Notes: generated by a model from the letters alone, not told the origin. Counted from the stretch's first letter, positions 17,040 to 25,393 are shown. The stretch: 42,730 nucleotides of DNA from RYN-431 sp036388295 (GCA_036388295.1 DASVSC010000203.1:1-42730), one strand, 5' to 3'. Made by a program: numbers and translations.

Positions 17040-17720
17040 ATGCTTGAGTCTCTTTCTTCAACCGCCTCGGCGGAGCGTTCGCAAGTCGCCGTGTCTCGCC
17101 GCAGCCTGCTCGGCAAAGCCGTGGTCACCGGCCTGGCCACGGTTCCGGTCGTCGGCCTGCTGACGTCGTCGTCGGAGGCCGCCCCGCAGCAGACGCTCGA
17201 CGCGTCGGCCCGTGAAGCGTTTATGGACATCCGTACGCACGAGAACGACCACGTCGCGTTCCTGAAAGGCGCGCTCGGGTCCGCAGCCCGTCCGAAGCCG
17301 ACCTTCAAGAACTTGTCGACGACCAGCTTCAACCAGTTCGTGACGCTGTCGCAGGCGTTCGAGAACGTCGGCGTCGGCGCGTACCTGGCCGCCGCCCCGG
17401 CGATCAAGAGCAAGGACATTCTGGCCGCCGCCGCGTCGATCGCCCTGATTGAAGCCCGCCACGCCGGGTTCCTCAACGTGTTCAAGGGCAGCGACAACAC
17501 CCTGCAGGCCAAGACCGGCAAGGCGTCGGCATTTGAGAAGCCGCTGACGATCCAGGAAGTCGTCTCCGCCGTCAGCCCGTACCTTGTCAGCCTTAACGGC
17601 GGTCCGGCCGCTACCTTCACCGCCGGCAACGACGTGTCGATCCTGAACTTCGCCCTGCTGCTGGAGTACTTCGAAGCCGAGTACTACAACATCAACGTGC
17701 CGAAGTACGTCGGTGCCTAA
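17040..17720 (+). CDS. Tat-exported ferritin-like protein, copy 1
   Basis: This 226-residue protein has a twin-arginine signal: SRRSLLGKA at residues 19-27, a hydrophobic stretch, and a likely cut near EAA-PQQ (residue 48). The mature part is a ferritin-like helical bundle. Two ExxH metal motifs are present: E68-N-D-H71 in THENDHVAF and E138-A-R-H141 in LIEARHAGF. E108 and the C-terminal EYFEAEYYN acids are further candidates. Proteins of this type are common in Planctomycetes and in other bacteria that export folded, metal-loaded ferritin-like domains; the reaction is unknown. GGAG at 17031-17034 supports ATG 17040 over the upstream ATG at 17016. It is followed by a strong hairpin and a paralogue. 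Confidence 0.85.
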   Translation: MLESLSSTASAERSQVAVSRRSLLGKAVVTGLATVPVVGLLTSSSEAAPQQTLDASAREAFMDIRTHENDHVAFLKGALGSAARPKPTFKNLSTTSFNQFVTLSQAFENVGVGAYLAAAPAIKSKDILAAAASIALIEARHAGFLNVFKGSDNTLQAKTGKASAFEKPLTIQEVVSAVSPYLVSLNGGPAATFTAGNDVSILNFALLLEYFEAEYYNINVPKYVGA

Positions 17721-17750
17721 GGCATCGCGGCAACCCCAACTTCTGCTATC

Positions 17751-17780
17751 CCTGCGGGGCCACTTCGGTGGCCCCGCAGG
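17751..17780 (+). terminator. Strong hairpin after ferritin-like copy 1
   Basis: CCTGCGGGGCCAC and its perfect complement form a 13-bp stem with a TTCG tetraloop. Only a weak GTTTA follows, so it may partly terminate or protect the 3' end of the first message rather than stop transcription fully. Confidence 0.65.
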
Positions 17781-17958
17781 CCGTTTAAGGAGACGACGCA
17801 AGGTTTTTCAAAACCCGCGTTTTTGCACTTTTTCTTAAGGTTTCTTCACATTTCGCAGGCTGCTTCTTCAATGGCGTCGGGCGAACATGCTGGAATGGCG
17901 TGCGGCATGACTGCCCGACGGGCATCGACGCATGCCTCATTTTCCTGCAGGAACCCTT

Positions 17959-18633
17959 ATGCACGATTCATCTTTTCTGACCGACCCGGCCGCCTCTGCG
18001 CGCACCGGCCCGTCGCGCCGCAGTCTTCTGGGTAAAGCCGCCTTGCTCGGCCTGGGTGCCGCGCCGGTGCTGGGACTGGCGACGTCTTCGACCCACGCCG
18101 CCCCGCAGCAGCAATTAGACGCTTCGTCGCGCGAAGCGTTCACCGACATTCGCTTACACGAAAATGACCACGTCGCCCGCGCCCGGGCCCTGCTCGGCAG
18201 CCGCGCCCGGCCGAAGCCGACCTTCAAGAACCTGTCGACCGCCAATTTCAACGCCTTCGTCGCCATGGCGCGGATGCTGGAAAACACCGACGCCGCCGGC
18301 CTGTTAGGCCTGATGCCGCTGATCAGCAGCCGCGACGTATTGGCCGAGGCGGGGTCCTTCGCACTCATCGAAGGCCGTCAGGCCGGCTTTCTGAACGTCT
18401 TCTCCGGCGTCGACAACACCCGGCAGGAAAAGACCGGCACACCGTCCGCCTTCGAAAAGCCGCTGACCGTCCAGGAAGTCGTCAGCCGCATCAGCCCGTT
18501 CATCGCCAGCCTGAACGGCGGCCCGCCTCTGACGGTCACGCCGGGGAATGACGTGTCGATCCTGAACTTCATTCTGGTCGACGAATATCTGGGCGCCGAG
18601 TTCTACAACATCAACATCCCGAAGTATTTCTAA
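17959..18633 (+). CDS. Tat-exported ferritin-like protein, copy 2
   Basis: This 224-residue paralogue of the preceding gene aligns without gaps over the Tat signal (SRRSLLGKA, residues 19-27) and most of the bundle, including RPKPTFKNLST and SAFEKPLTIQEVV-like blocks. The first metal motif is kept (E68-N-D-H71), but the second reads E138-G-R-Q141: the histidine is replaced by glutamine. The metal site of this copy is therefore probably altered or lost. The start is ATG 17959, preceded by AGGAA; the longer frame from 17932 adds nine residues before a poor start. A terminator follows. Tandem duplication with loss of a ligand suggests a heteromeric partner or a diverged function. Confidence 0.85.
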   Translation: MHDSSFLTDPAASARTGPSRRSLLGKAALLGLGAAPVLGLATSSTHAAPQQQLDASSREAFTDIRLHENDHVARARALLGSRARPKPTFKNLSTANFNAFVAMARMLENTDAAGLLGLMPLISSRDVLAEAGSFALIEGRQAGFLNVFSGVDNTRQEKTGTPSAFEKPLTVQEVVSRISPFIASLNGGPPLTVTPGNDVSILNFILVDEYLGAEFYNINIPKYF

Positions 18634-18671
18634 AACCCGCATCGCTTCGCGAATGTTTGCCGTCCCCTTCG

Positions 18672-18705
18672 GGCGTGGCCGATAAAGCGGCCACGCCTTG
18701 TTTTC
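18672..18705 (+). terminator. Intrinsic terminator after ferritin-like copy 2
   Basis: GGCGTGGCCG pairs with CGGCCACGCC (10 bp, loop ATAAAG) and is followed by TTGTTTT. It separates the ferritin-like pair from nuoF, which therefore needs its own promoter. Confidence 0.8.
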
Positions 18706-18770
18706 AGAATCGCCCGACACCGCTTCGTCCGCATGACCTGCGGCCGTTTCGCCGTTAGAATCCAAGTGCC

Positions 18771-20141
18771 ATGGCTTTTACCGAACCCGTCCTGACCAAA
18801 CGCATCCCGCTCGACCCTGAACAGCGCAAGCTGATCGACTACGCCGCCTACGTCGAAACCGGCGGCTACAAGGCGCTGCGCCAAGTCATGGACATGCAGC
18901 CGGCCGACATTATCAAGACCGTCACCGATAGCGGCCTGCGCGGCCGCGGCGGGGCGGGTTTCGGGGCGGGGCAGAAGTGGTCGTTTATCCCGAAGGAAAA
19001 GAAGGGCCCGCACTACCTCACGGTCAACGCCGATGAAAGCGAGCCCGGCACGTTCAAAGACCGCTACGTCATCAACCACGACCCGCACCTGCTGCTGGAA
19101 GGCATCGCCATCAGCGCGCTGGCCACGCAATGCGAAGTGGCCTACATCTTCATCCGCGGCGAATACCACTACTCAGCGAAGGTGCTGGAGTTCGCCATCA
19201 AGGAAGCCTACGACAACGGCATCTTTGGCGCCACGAAAGAAGGCGGCGGCGGCATTCTGGGTTCGGGTAAGCCGCTCGACGTTTACGTGCACCGTGGGGC
19301 GGGGGCCTACATCTGTGGCGAAGAGACAGGATTGCTGGAAGCCCTCGAAGGCAAGCGCGGCTGGCCGCGCAACAAGCCGCCGTTCCCCGCCATCGCCGGC
19401 GCGTTCGCCCGGCCGACGGTGATCAACAACGTCGAAACGCTGATGAACGTGCCCGACATCATCACGCGCGGCCCGCAGTGGTTCCGCACCATGGGCACGC
19501 CCGCCAGCCCGGGGCCCAAACTGTTCGGCATGAGCGGCCACGTGAACAAGCCCGGCGTCTACGAAGACGAACTGGGCATCACGCTCGACTACGCCATCAA
19601 CACCCTCGCCGGCGGCATGAAGGGCGGGGCGTACAAGGCCAGCGTCTGCGGCGGCATCAGTATGGGCGTGCTGGGCACGAACCAGCTCGACATCAAACTG
19701 GACTTCGACGACGTCCGCTTCCGCGGCGGCTGCCTCGGCCTCGGCACGGCGGGCATGATCGTCATGAACGAACACACCGACATGGTCAAGGTGCTGCGCA
19801 ACTGCGTGCGGTTCTACGCCCACGAAAGCTGCGGCCAGTGCACGCCCTGCCGCGAGGGCAGCCATTGGATGCGCAAGATCCTCGACCGCATCGTCGCCGG
19901 TTACGGCAAGGCGCGCGACCTGGACATGCTGTTGGAACTGGAAAAGACGATGGGCATCATGCCCGGCACCACCATCTGCGGCCTGGCCGACGGCACCGCC
20001 TGGGCCACGCGCACCATCATCACGAAGTTCTACGACGAGTTCGCCCGTGCCTGCCCGGAAGAGCGCACCAAAACGGTGTCCCTGCAGATCAACCAAGGCC
20101 GCCACAACGTGCTGACGCCGATGGGGAGCAACACGCGCTAA
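18771..20141 (+). CDS. nuoF: NADH-quinone oxidoreductase subunit F
   Basis: This 456-residue 51-kDa-type subunit of complex I binds NADH and FMN and carries the N3 [4Fe-4S] cluster. The Gly-rich NADH/FMN region is GLRGRGGAGFGAGQKWSFIP followed by NADESEPGTFKDR. The second nucleotide motif is AYICGEETGLLEALEGKRGWPR. Cluster ligands are C354, C357 and C360 (SCGQCTPC) plus C403. TAGAAT at 18756-18761 lies nine bases before the ATG and there is no Shine-Dalgarno, so the message may be leaderless. nuoG is not downstream; a small membrane protein and a divergent sigma factor follow. It may pair with NuoE encoded 2.9 kb upstream. Confidence 0.96.
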   Translation: MAFTEPVLTKRIPLDPEQRKLIDYAAYVETGGYKALRQVMDMQPADIIKTVTDSGLRGRGGAGFGAGQKWSFIPKEKKGPHYLTVNADESEPGTFKDRYVINHDPHLLLEGIAISALATQCEVAYIFIRGEYHYSAKVLEFAIKEAYDNGIFGATKEGGGGILGSGKPLDVYVHRGAGAYICGEETGLLEALEGKRGWPRNKPPFPAIAGAFARPTVINNVETLMNVPDIITRGPQWFRTMGTPASPGPKLFGMSGHVNKPGVYEDELGITLDYAINTLAGGMKGGAYKASVCGGISMGVLGTNQLDIKLDFDDVRFRGGCLGLGTAGMIVMNEHTDMVKVLRNCVRFYAHESCGQCTPCREGSHWMRKILDRIVAGYGKARDLDMLLELEKTMGIMPGTTICGLADGTAWATRTIITKFYDEFARACPEERTKTVSLQINQGRHNVLTPMGSNTR

Positions 20142-20168
20142 ATGGCCCGGCGTAACTGAAATCGGTCC

Positions 20169-20468
20169 ATGGATGGCGAGCTGCTGATCTTCGGGTGGGT
20201 GCCGCTGGCCATATCTGTGGTCGGAGTGGTGTTATCCGCGAAGTGTGTCGCCGACCACTTTTCGCGATGGCAGCTTTTGTTGTTCGTCGTGTCGTTGCCG
20301 CCGGCATTGCTCGCGACCGTTGGGCTTCTACAAATCGTCCGCCATCCGATGGCGTGGCCTACCTTGTTGCCGCACGCGTGCCTGTTTTTGGCCGGGTTGG
20401 GTTGGCTCGGCCAGATGGTGCTCTTGATTCGCGCGTACTTGAAAGAGCCGCTGCCGCCCGCGCGGTAA
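20169..20468 (+). CDS. Small membrane protein, unknown function
   Basis: This 99-residue protein has three hydrophobic helices at about residues 6-26, 34-57 and 67-87 and a short basic C-terminus. It starts 27 bases after nuoF in the same direction and may share its transcript. No family was recognised. The reading frame is supported by the regular hydrophobic pattern and by charged residues confined to the loops (KCVADHFSRW, IVRHP, RAYLKE). It is convergent with the sigma factor gene, with 11 bases between stops. Confidence 0.6.
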   Translation: MDGELLIFGWVPLAISVVGVVLSAKCVADHFSRWQLLLFVVSLPPALLATVGLLQIVRHPMAWPTLLPHACLFLAGLGWLGQMVLLIRAYLKEPLPPAR

Positions 20469-20479
20469 CGCGTCACCCA

Positions 20480-21661
20480 TTACGGCATCGGGTCCGACCA
20501 TTTGCCGCTCGCGTCGCTGAACACGTGCAGGTGGCCGTTGACGTTCACCATCACGAACTCTTTGCCGACAATCGGAATGCTGGCCTTCGCGCCGGCTGGC
20601 AGCGGCAGGGCGGCCCACGCGCCGCGGTGGGAACTGAATGCAAGGACCGCCGCATCATCCATGTAGGCAGCGACATTAGAGTTGATGATGAGCTTGTCGG
20701 CATCCACCCGCCCCCTCGTGGGGGCAAGCGCTACGGCGCCGGTCGGCAATGAATAGGCGTTCAACTGCGTCCCGTCGGCAGTCGTTCGCAGCACGAGCTG
20801 GTCGGTGTAGAAGGTGCGCGTCAGTTCTTCCTCGCGATACGGCGATGCCTTTCCGGTAGCCGGAGAAGGCAGCGTGGCCGCCGCCTTCGGTTCCGGATAA
20901 TCCTGCATCGCCGCGCCGACGGTCAGCGTCAGGCACAGCGAGCCGATGAGCACGATTGCGAGCGCGATGCGTTTGAGCTTCAACATGCGTGACACTCCTT
21001 GAGCGAGTTGGACCGAACGGGGCGCGGCCGACTCCGGCCGCAATGCCTTGTCGGCAATGTCTTGAACTCTTGATGCAGTCGGCAATTCGCCCAGCGCGGC
21101 CATCGGGCCCAGCAGAGCCGCGGCGTTCGTGCCGGACGTTACCTTGCGCAGGTCCGCCCGCAGGCGTTTGACGGCCGCCCACACGCGCTTGCGGGCGGCG
21201 TCTTCGGACACGCCCTGCGCTCGGCCGACTTCGAGGAGCGAAAGCCCCCTGTAATAACGAAGTGCGATCAGTTGCCGGTCGCGTTGGCCGAAGCGGGCTA
21301 CCGCGTTATCCAGCGCCGCCACCCGGTTGGCCGATTCGTCGGATACGACGACTGCCGTCGGGCGGACGGCTGCTAGGCTTTCACGTCGCCGCCGGCGTCG
21401 TTCGTCGCGCAAGTGCCGCATGGACGTCAGGTGCGTCGTACGCACCAGCCAAGCCCCAAGACGGCGACCGTCAGACAACCCCGGTGCCTTGCGGGCCAGC
21501 AGCAGAAACACCGCCTGCGCGACATCATCCGCCGCGTGCGCGTCACGCACCAACCGCCGGGCCAACCCGTGCACCCAGCCGCCGTGACGTGACACCAGCT
21601 GGACAAACGCTTCGTGCGAGCGGTCCTTCACAAAGGCTTCGAGCAGCAGTTCGTCCGTCAT
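20480..21661 (-). CDS. ECF sigma factor with membrane-spanning C-terminal extension
   Basis: This 393-residue protein begins with an ECF sigma-70 module: region 2 at about residues 8-75 (DELLLEAFVKDRS, HAADDVAQAVFLLLARKA) and region 4 helix-turn-helix at about 125-170 (RQLIALRYYRGLSLLEVGRAQGVSEDAARKRV). A linker follows, then a membrane helix at about 231-252 and an outside domain to the end with beta-strand repeats (DGTQLNAYSLPTGAVAL, KEFVMVNVNGHLHVFSDASGKW). Planctomycete ECF factors often carry such extensions, which may sense signals or hold the factor inactive until released. No separate anti-sigma gene is nearby. The start at 21661 is chosen for AGGA five bases upstream and the conserved region 2; the frame extends 11 codons further. 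Confidence 0.88.
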   Translation of the reverse strand: MTDELLLEAFVKDRSHEAFVQLVSRHGGWVHGLARRLVRDAHAADDVAQAVFLLLARKAPGLSDGRRLGAWLVRTTHLTSMRHLRDERRRRRRESLAAVRPTAVVVSDESANRVAALDNAVARFGQRDRQLIALRYYRGLSLLEVGRAQGVSEDAARKRVWAAVKRLRADLRKVTSGTNAAALLGPMAALGELPTASRVQDIADKALRPESAAPRSVQLAQGVSRMLKLKRIALAIVLIGSLCLTLTVGAAMQDYPEPKAAATLPSPATGKASPYREEELTRTFYTDQLVLRTTADGTQLNAYSLPTGAVALAPTRGRVDADKLIINSNVAAYMDDAAVLAFSSHRGAWAALPLPAGAKASIPIVGKEFVMVNVNGHLHVFSDASGKWSDPMP

Positions 21662-21939
21662 AGTCGTCCTGTCGTAAAGTGCCCGACAGGTCACCGATCG
21701 GAAAACTTTTCTCGTCGAGTGCGATCAAACCCTGATCGGCATGTTGACGAAGCGCCGCGAACGCTTACGAAGCGATAGGGACAGAGGCGACGCGGTCGAA
21801 TGGCCAAACAGTCCTTCGAGGCATAGACGCGGACATGACACCACGGCGCAAGCCATGCAATCTTCGCGTCTGGACGCCATTCGAATGCAGAATCAACGAC
21901 TTACGCCGTAGCGTTCAGCGTAATCCGGAGCCGCCCGGC

Positions 21940-22581
21940 TTATTCATTGAACAGCGACACCACGCGGCCGAGCAACGTCGGCTGTGTTGCCGGCGGCGGC
22001 GCTTTGACGGCATTGACCATCGTCTGGCGGCGCTGGTCCAGTTCGCGGCGGGTCTGGGTCAGGTCACGCACGGCTTGGGCTTCGGCGGTACGGGTGGCCA
22101 TCAGTTCGGCTTGCGTCTGTTTCAGGTCCGTTTTGGTGTCTGCCAGTTGCACGCGCAGCATGTCGGTGGTGACGACCGAGCGGGTGACGGTGCTGCCGAC
22201 GATGGCGGCCCCGGCGAACAGAAGCAGGCTCATGATGCCGACGCCGGCCCAAGCCCACTTGGCGGTGCGACGGGCGGAGCGGGCGTCATCGCGGGCGGCA
22301 GTGATCGTCGTCTGCAGCACTGTCATCATCGTCAGTGCCTGCGACGAGGGGCCGGTCGGCATGTCGGACAGGGCCAGCTCGGCTTCTTCCATGGTTTCGC
22401 CGGTTTCGACGGGCGTCACGCTGTTGATCTGCTGAATCAGCACCAGCCGCCGGCCGTTGTCGTCGACGCGGGTTTCCAATGACCCGTTGGCCAATCGGCG
22501 GGCAATGGTGCGGGTCGAGACGTTCAAGGTGACGGCCGCTTGTTCGACCGTCTGCCACGTGTGGGAAATGGTTTCTGACAT
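21940..22581 (-). CDS. Membrane-anchored protein with N-terminal HTH and C-terminal coiled coil
   Basis: This 213-residue protein has an N-terminal helix-turn-helix of the excisionase/MerR-like kind at about 10-45 (TVEQAAVTLNVSTRTIARRLANGSLETRVDDNGRRLV). A negatively charged linker follows, then one membrane helix at about 110-131 and a coiled coil at about 139-188 rich in Gln, Glu and Arg. If the HTH is inside, the coiled coil is outside, so this could be a membrane-tethered DNA-binding regulator. The HTH could instead serve protein binding. It lies next to the membrane-tethered sigma factor, in the same orientation but with 278 bases between them. No named family was recognised for the whole protein. 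Confidence 0.75.
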   Translation of the reverse strand: MSETISHTWQTVEQAAVTLNVSTRTIARRLANGSLETRVDDNGRRLVLIQQINSVTPVETGETMEEAELALSDMPTGPSSQALTMMTVLQTTITAARDDARSARRTAKWAWAGVGIMSLLLFAGAAIVGSTVTRSVVTTDMLRVQLADTKTDLKQTQAELMATRTAEAQAVRDLTQTRRELDQRRQTMVNAVKAPPPATQPTLLGRVVSLFNE

Positions 22582-22770
22582 GACCGCATCATCGGCCGAC
22601 GGGCTGAACGGACTTTAGAAAATTATCGGACGTGCCCGAAATTGTCTGACGCGCGTTGTCCGACACGGCTCTACGACGCGACAGCAGGCAATGTTTTATT
22701 CGCCGGGTTTGGCTGAGAATGGGGCACCGCGGTGCCGGGCTTGTCCGGGCTATAAACGAAGGCGTACTCG

Positions 22771-23718
22771 TTATTTAACTTCTTTCAGGCTCTGCCCGTA
22801 CTCCCGAAATGCTGCCGCGAAAGGGCGTGGCCGCCAGCCGAGTTGGCGTTCGGTTTCATCGACGTCGGCCACGTTGTCTTCGCCCGCCATAACGACCTGG
22901 CTTTTGTTAAATGGCAACCATTTGTTGGGTAACACGCTGGCGATCACCCGCGCGTACCAGACCGGCAAGCCGACGGAGATGCGCGGGCTGTCGGTCACGG
23001 TTTCGCCGATGACTTGGTACACCTGCCGCCAGTCCACCACCTGGCTGCCGACAAGATTGATCGTCTGACCGGCAAGGTCCGGCCGGTCGACGGCGTCGGC
23101 GGTCGCCCGGGCGACGTCGCGCACGTCGACCGGCTGCAGTTTTTTGGGCGTATGCCCGGTCAGGCCGACGCCGAAGTAGGGCATGAAGACGTATGGCAGC
23201 GACTTGCCGCGGGCGAAGTCGGCCACCATCTTCACGAAATCGCCCTGCGGGCCGTGGATGACGCTGGGGCGGAAAATCGTCCATTGCAGGCCGCTGGCCC
23301 GCACGGCCTCTTCGGCGGCGAACTTGGTCGTCGCATAACGGCTGGCGCTGGCGGGCCCGGCACCGAGGGCACTCATATAAATAAACCGCCGCACGCCGGC
23401 TGCCTTGGCGCGGTCCAGCAGGCGAATGGTACCGTCACGATGAACGGCCTCGAAGGTGGTCTGGCCGTCCGTCTCGCGGATGATGCCGACGAGGTGAACC
23501 ACCGTGTCACAGCCAGCCAACCCGGCATCGAGAACGGACGTGTCGGACAGGCCGCCGGCAAATGGGACGACGTTCGGCTTCTCGGATAGCCGGCGTCGGG
23601 TCAGGGTGTGAACGCGGTGGCCGCGCGAAAGCAATTCGTCGACAACGGCCGAACCGACGAAGCCGCTGGCGCCGGTCACAAACGCTGTTCTTGGGGATTG
23701 AGAGCTACCTTGGGGCAT
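22771..23718 (-). CDS. NAD(P)-dependent epimerase/dehydratase, complex I NDUFA9-like
   Basis: This 315-residue atypical short-chain dehydrogenase has the Rossmann motif TGASGFVGSAV (G16, G19, G22) and YxxxK (Y128, K132 in SRYATTKFA). Blocks such as VVHLVGIIRETDGQTTFEAVHRDGT, ALGAGPASASRYATTKFAAEE and WTIFRPSVIHGPQGDFVKMVADF are those of the NDUFA9-like group. In eukaryotes NDUFA9 is an accessory complex I subunit; in bacteria the close relatives are also annotated as ubiquinone-biosynthesis or complex-I-associated proteins. Genes for complex I lie 2.6 kb away. TATCAT lies five bases before the start on the reverse strand. It is divergent from the nucleotidyltransferase gene with 21 bases between starts. 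Confidence 0.85.
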   Translation of the reverse strand: MPQGSSQSPRTAFVTGASGFVGSAVVDELLSRGHRVHTLTRRRLSEKPNVVPFAGGLSDTSVLDAGLAGCDTVVHLVGIIRETDGQTTFEAVHRDGTIRLLDRAKAAGVRRFIYMSALGAGPASASRYATTKFAAEEAVRASGLQWTIFRPSVIHGPQGDFVKMVADFARGKSLPYVFMPYFGVGLTGHTPKKLQPVDVRDVARATADAVDRPDLAGQTINLVGSQVVDWRQVYQVIGETVTDSPRISVGLPVWYARVIASVLPNKWLPFNKSQVVMAGEDNVADVDETERQLGWRPRPFAAAFREYGQSLKEVK

Positions 23719-23739
23719 GGCGGATGATAAGATCGGGCA

Positions 23740-24366
23740 ATGGCACCCGCGTACGAAGAAATTGCCCGGCAGGGTGGCCTAAGAGCGTTGCTTCAGGCGG
23801 GAGACTTTTTCATGCCGGATAATCCCGTTCAGCGTTCACTCCTGAAGATTACGCAGCGTCTGACAGAATTGGGCATTCATCACGCCGTGGTCGGTGGCAT
23901 GGCCTTAGTCGCCCACGGCTATGAGCGGACGACGACGGATGTCGATCTGCTGGTGACTGCGGACGGGCTGAATACGCTTCACAAAGCGTTGGACGGATTG
24001 GGTTACCTGCCCCCGTTTGCCGGGAGCAAACACCTGCGGGATACCGAAACGTCTGTTCGAATCGAATTTCTAGTCGCCGGGCAATATCCCGGTGACGGCG
24101 TGGCCAAGCCGATTGCCTTTCCCGATCCAGTGTCGGCTTCGGTTGATATGGGCGGACTGCGGGTGATTGCCTTGGAGCGCCTGCTCGAACTCAAACTCGC
24201 TTCCGGTATGACCAATGCCGGCCGGTTGAGAGATCTGGCCGATGTTCAGGAACTGATCCGTGTTCGCGGCCTGGACGAAGGCACTGCCGAGCAGTTGCAC
24301 GAATATGTGCGGCCGAAGTTCCTTGAATTGTTGCGTGCGGTTCGATCCGACGTGTTTGAGCCCTGA
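23740..24366 (+). CDS. Nucleotidyltransferase-fold protein
   Basis: This 208-residue protein contains the minimal nucleotidyltransferase signature VVGGMALVAHGYERTTTDVDLLVT, with the GG and DxD-type acids of the active site at about residues 51-74. The C-terminal part (VIALERLLELKLASGMTNAGRLRDLADVQELIR) is typical of the AbiEii/DUF6036-like group, some members of which act as NMP-transferring toxins. No partner antitoxin is next to it. TAAGAT lies six bases before the ATG without a Shine-Dalgarno. ATG 23812 is an alternative start that keeps the domain. The stop overlaps the hemC start in TGATG, so the two are coupled. Confidence 0.8.
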   Translation: MAPAYEEIARQGGLRALLQAGDFFMPDNPVQRSLLKITQRLTELGIHHAVVGGMALVAHGYERTTTDVDLLVTADGLNTLHKALDGLGYLPPFAGSKHLRDTETSVRIEFLVAGQYPGDGVAKPIAFPDPVSASVDMGGLRVIALERLLELKLASGMTNAGRLRDLADVQELIRVRGLDEGTAEQLHEYVRPKFLELLRAVRSDVFEP

Positions 24367-25277
24367 TGTCCGAACCGATCGTCATACGCCTCGGCACCCG
24401 TGGCAGCCTGCTCGCCCGCACTCAGTCGCAGCAAGTGGCCGACAGCGTGATGCGTGCGACGCCGGGCGTGCGCGTCGAACTGGTCATTCTCAAGACCACC
24501 GGCGATCGCGTGCAGGACCGGCCGCTCGCAGATTTGGGCGGCAAAGGGCTGTTCACGAAGGAACTCGAACAGGCGCTGCTGGCCGGCACGGTCGATTTCG
24601 CCGTACACAGCTACAAAGACGTGCCGGTGACGATGCCGCTGGTGGACGCGAGCGAACTGGCGATTGTCGCCGTTCCGCCGCGGGAAGACGCGCGAGACGT
24701 GCTGGTAACGCGAGGCGGGGCGGCGTCTGTCGCTTGTCTGCCACCGTCTGCCAAGGTCGGAACCGGCAGTTTACGCCGCAAATGCCAGCTTTTAGCCCAA
24801 CGGACCGATTTGATCGTCGAAGGCGTGCGCGGGAACATCGACACCCGGCTGCGAAAGCTAGAGGCCGGTGAGTTCGACGCCATCGTTCTCGCCGCCGCCG
24901 GTTTGAAGCGGGCCGGGCTCTATAACCCAGCCAGTATGACGCTTCTGGACCCGACCGACATGGTCCCCTCGCCCGGCCAGGGCGCGCTCGCGATCCAATG
25001 CCGTCGTGACGACGTACACACTATTGGGCTTCTCCGGGCCTTGCATGACCCGGTGACCGAGCGTTGCGTGAACGTCGAGCGCCAGGTAGTGCAAGCCCTG
25101 AACGGCGACTGCCATTCGCCGATCGCGGCGTACGCGGTCGAGCGGCAAGGTCGAATCGTCCTTCGCATCGCGGTCGGCGGGACGGATGGTGCGGGTCCGG
25201 TAAGACGGGCGCTTCAGGACAAATCCGTCGCTGAGGCCGGATTACTGGCCGAGATGGCGATTGGTGACTTGGCATAG
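24366..25277 (+). CDS. hemC: Porphobilinogen deaminase (hydroxymethylbilane synthase)
   Basis: This 303-residue enzyme links four porphobilinogen units into hydroxymethylbilane for haem synthesis. Blocks seen are RLGTRGSLLARTQSQQVAD, VILKTTGDRVQDRPLADLGGKGLFTKELE, DFAVHSYKDVP, GTGSLRRKCQLLAQR, VRGNIDTRLRKL, VPSPGQGALAIQCR and LNGDCHSPIAAYA. C249 in the last block carries the dipyrromethane cofactor. The ATG overlaps the previous stop by one base (TGATG). No other haem genes are adjacent; the coupling to a nucleotidyltransferase gene looks incidental. Confidence 0.96.
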   Translation: MSEPIVIRLGTRGSLLARTQSQQVADSVMRATPGVRVELVILKTTGDRVQDRPLADLGGKGLFTKELEQALLAGTVDFAVHSYKDVPVTMPLVDASELAIVAVPPREDARDVLVTRGGAASVACLPPSAKVGTGSLRRKCQLLAQRTDLIVEGVRGNIDTRLRKLEAGEFDAIVLAAAGLKRAGLYNPASMTLLDPTDMVPSPGQGALAIQCRRDDVHTIGLLRALHDPVTERCVNVERQVVQALNGDCHSPIAAYAVERQGRIVLRIAVGGTDGAGPVRRALQDKSVAEAGLLAEMAIGDLA

Positions 25278-25393
25278 GGTAAAAGAGATTGAGGCAATCG
25301 CTCACCGGGTGACGAAAAGGTGTTGACCACCCTCGCAAAGCCTTAGTAGAGTCTGAACGGGGCATTGGGCCGTACCAACAGGCGGTATTAGTC

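Noticed and set aside
22723..22736. Perfect palindrome GGCACCGCGGTGCC as an operator
   Set aside because: It lies downstream of the NDUFA9-like gene with no T-run and no known regulator match; the evidence is too thin to call it.
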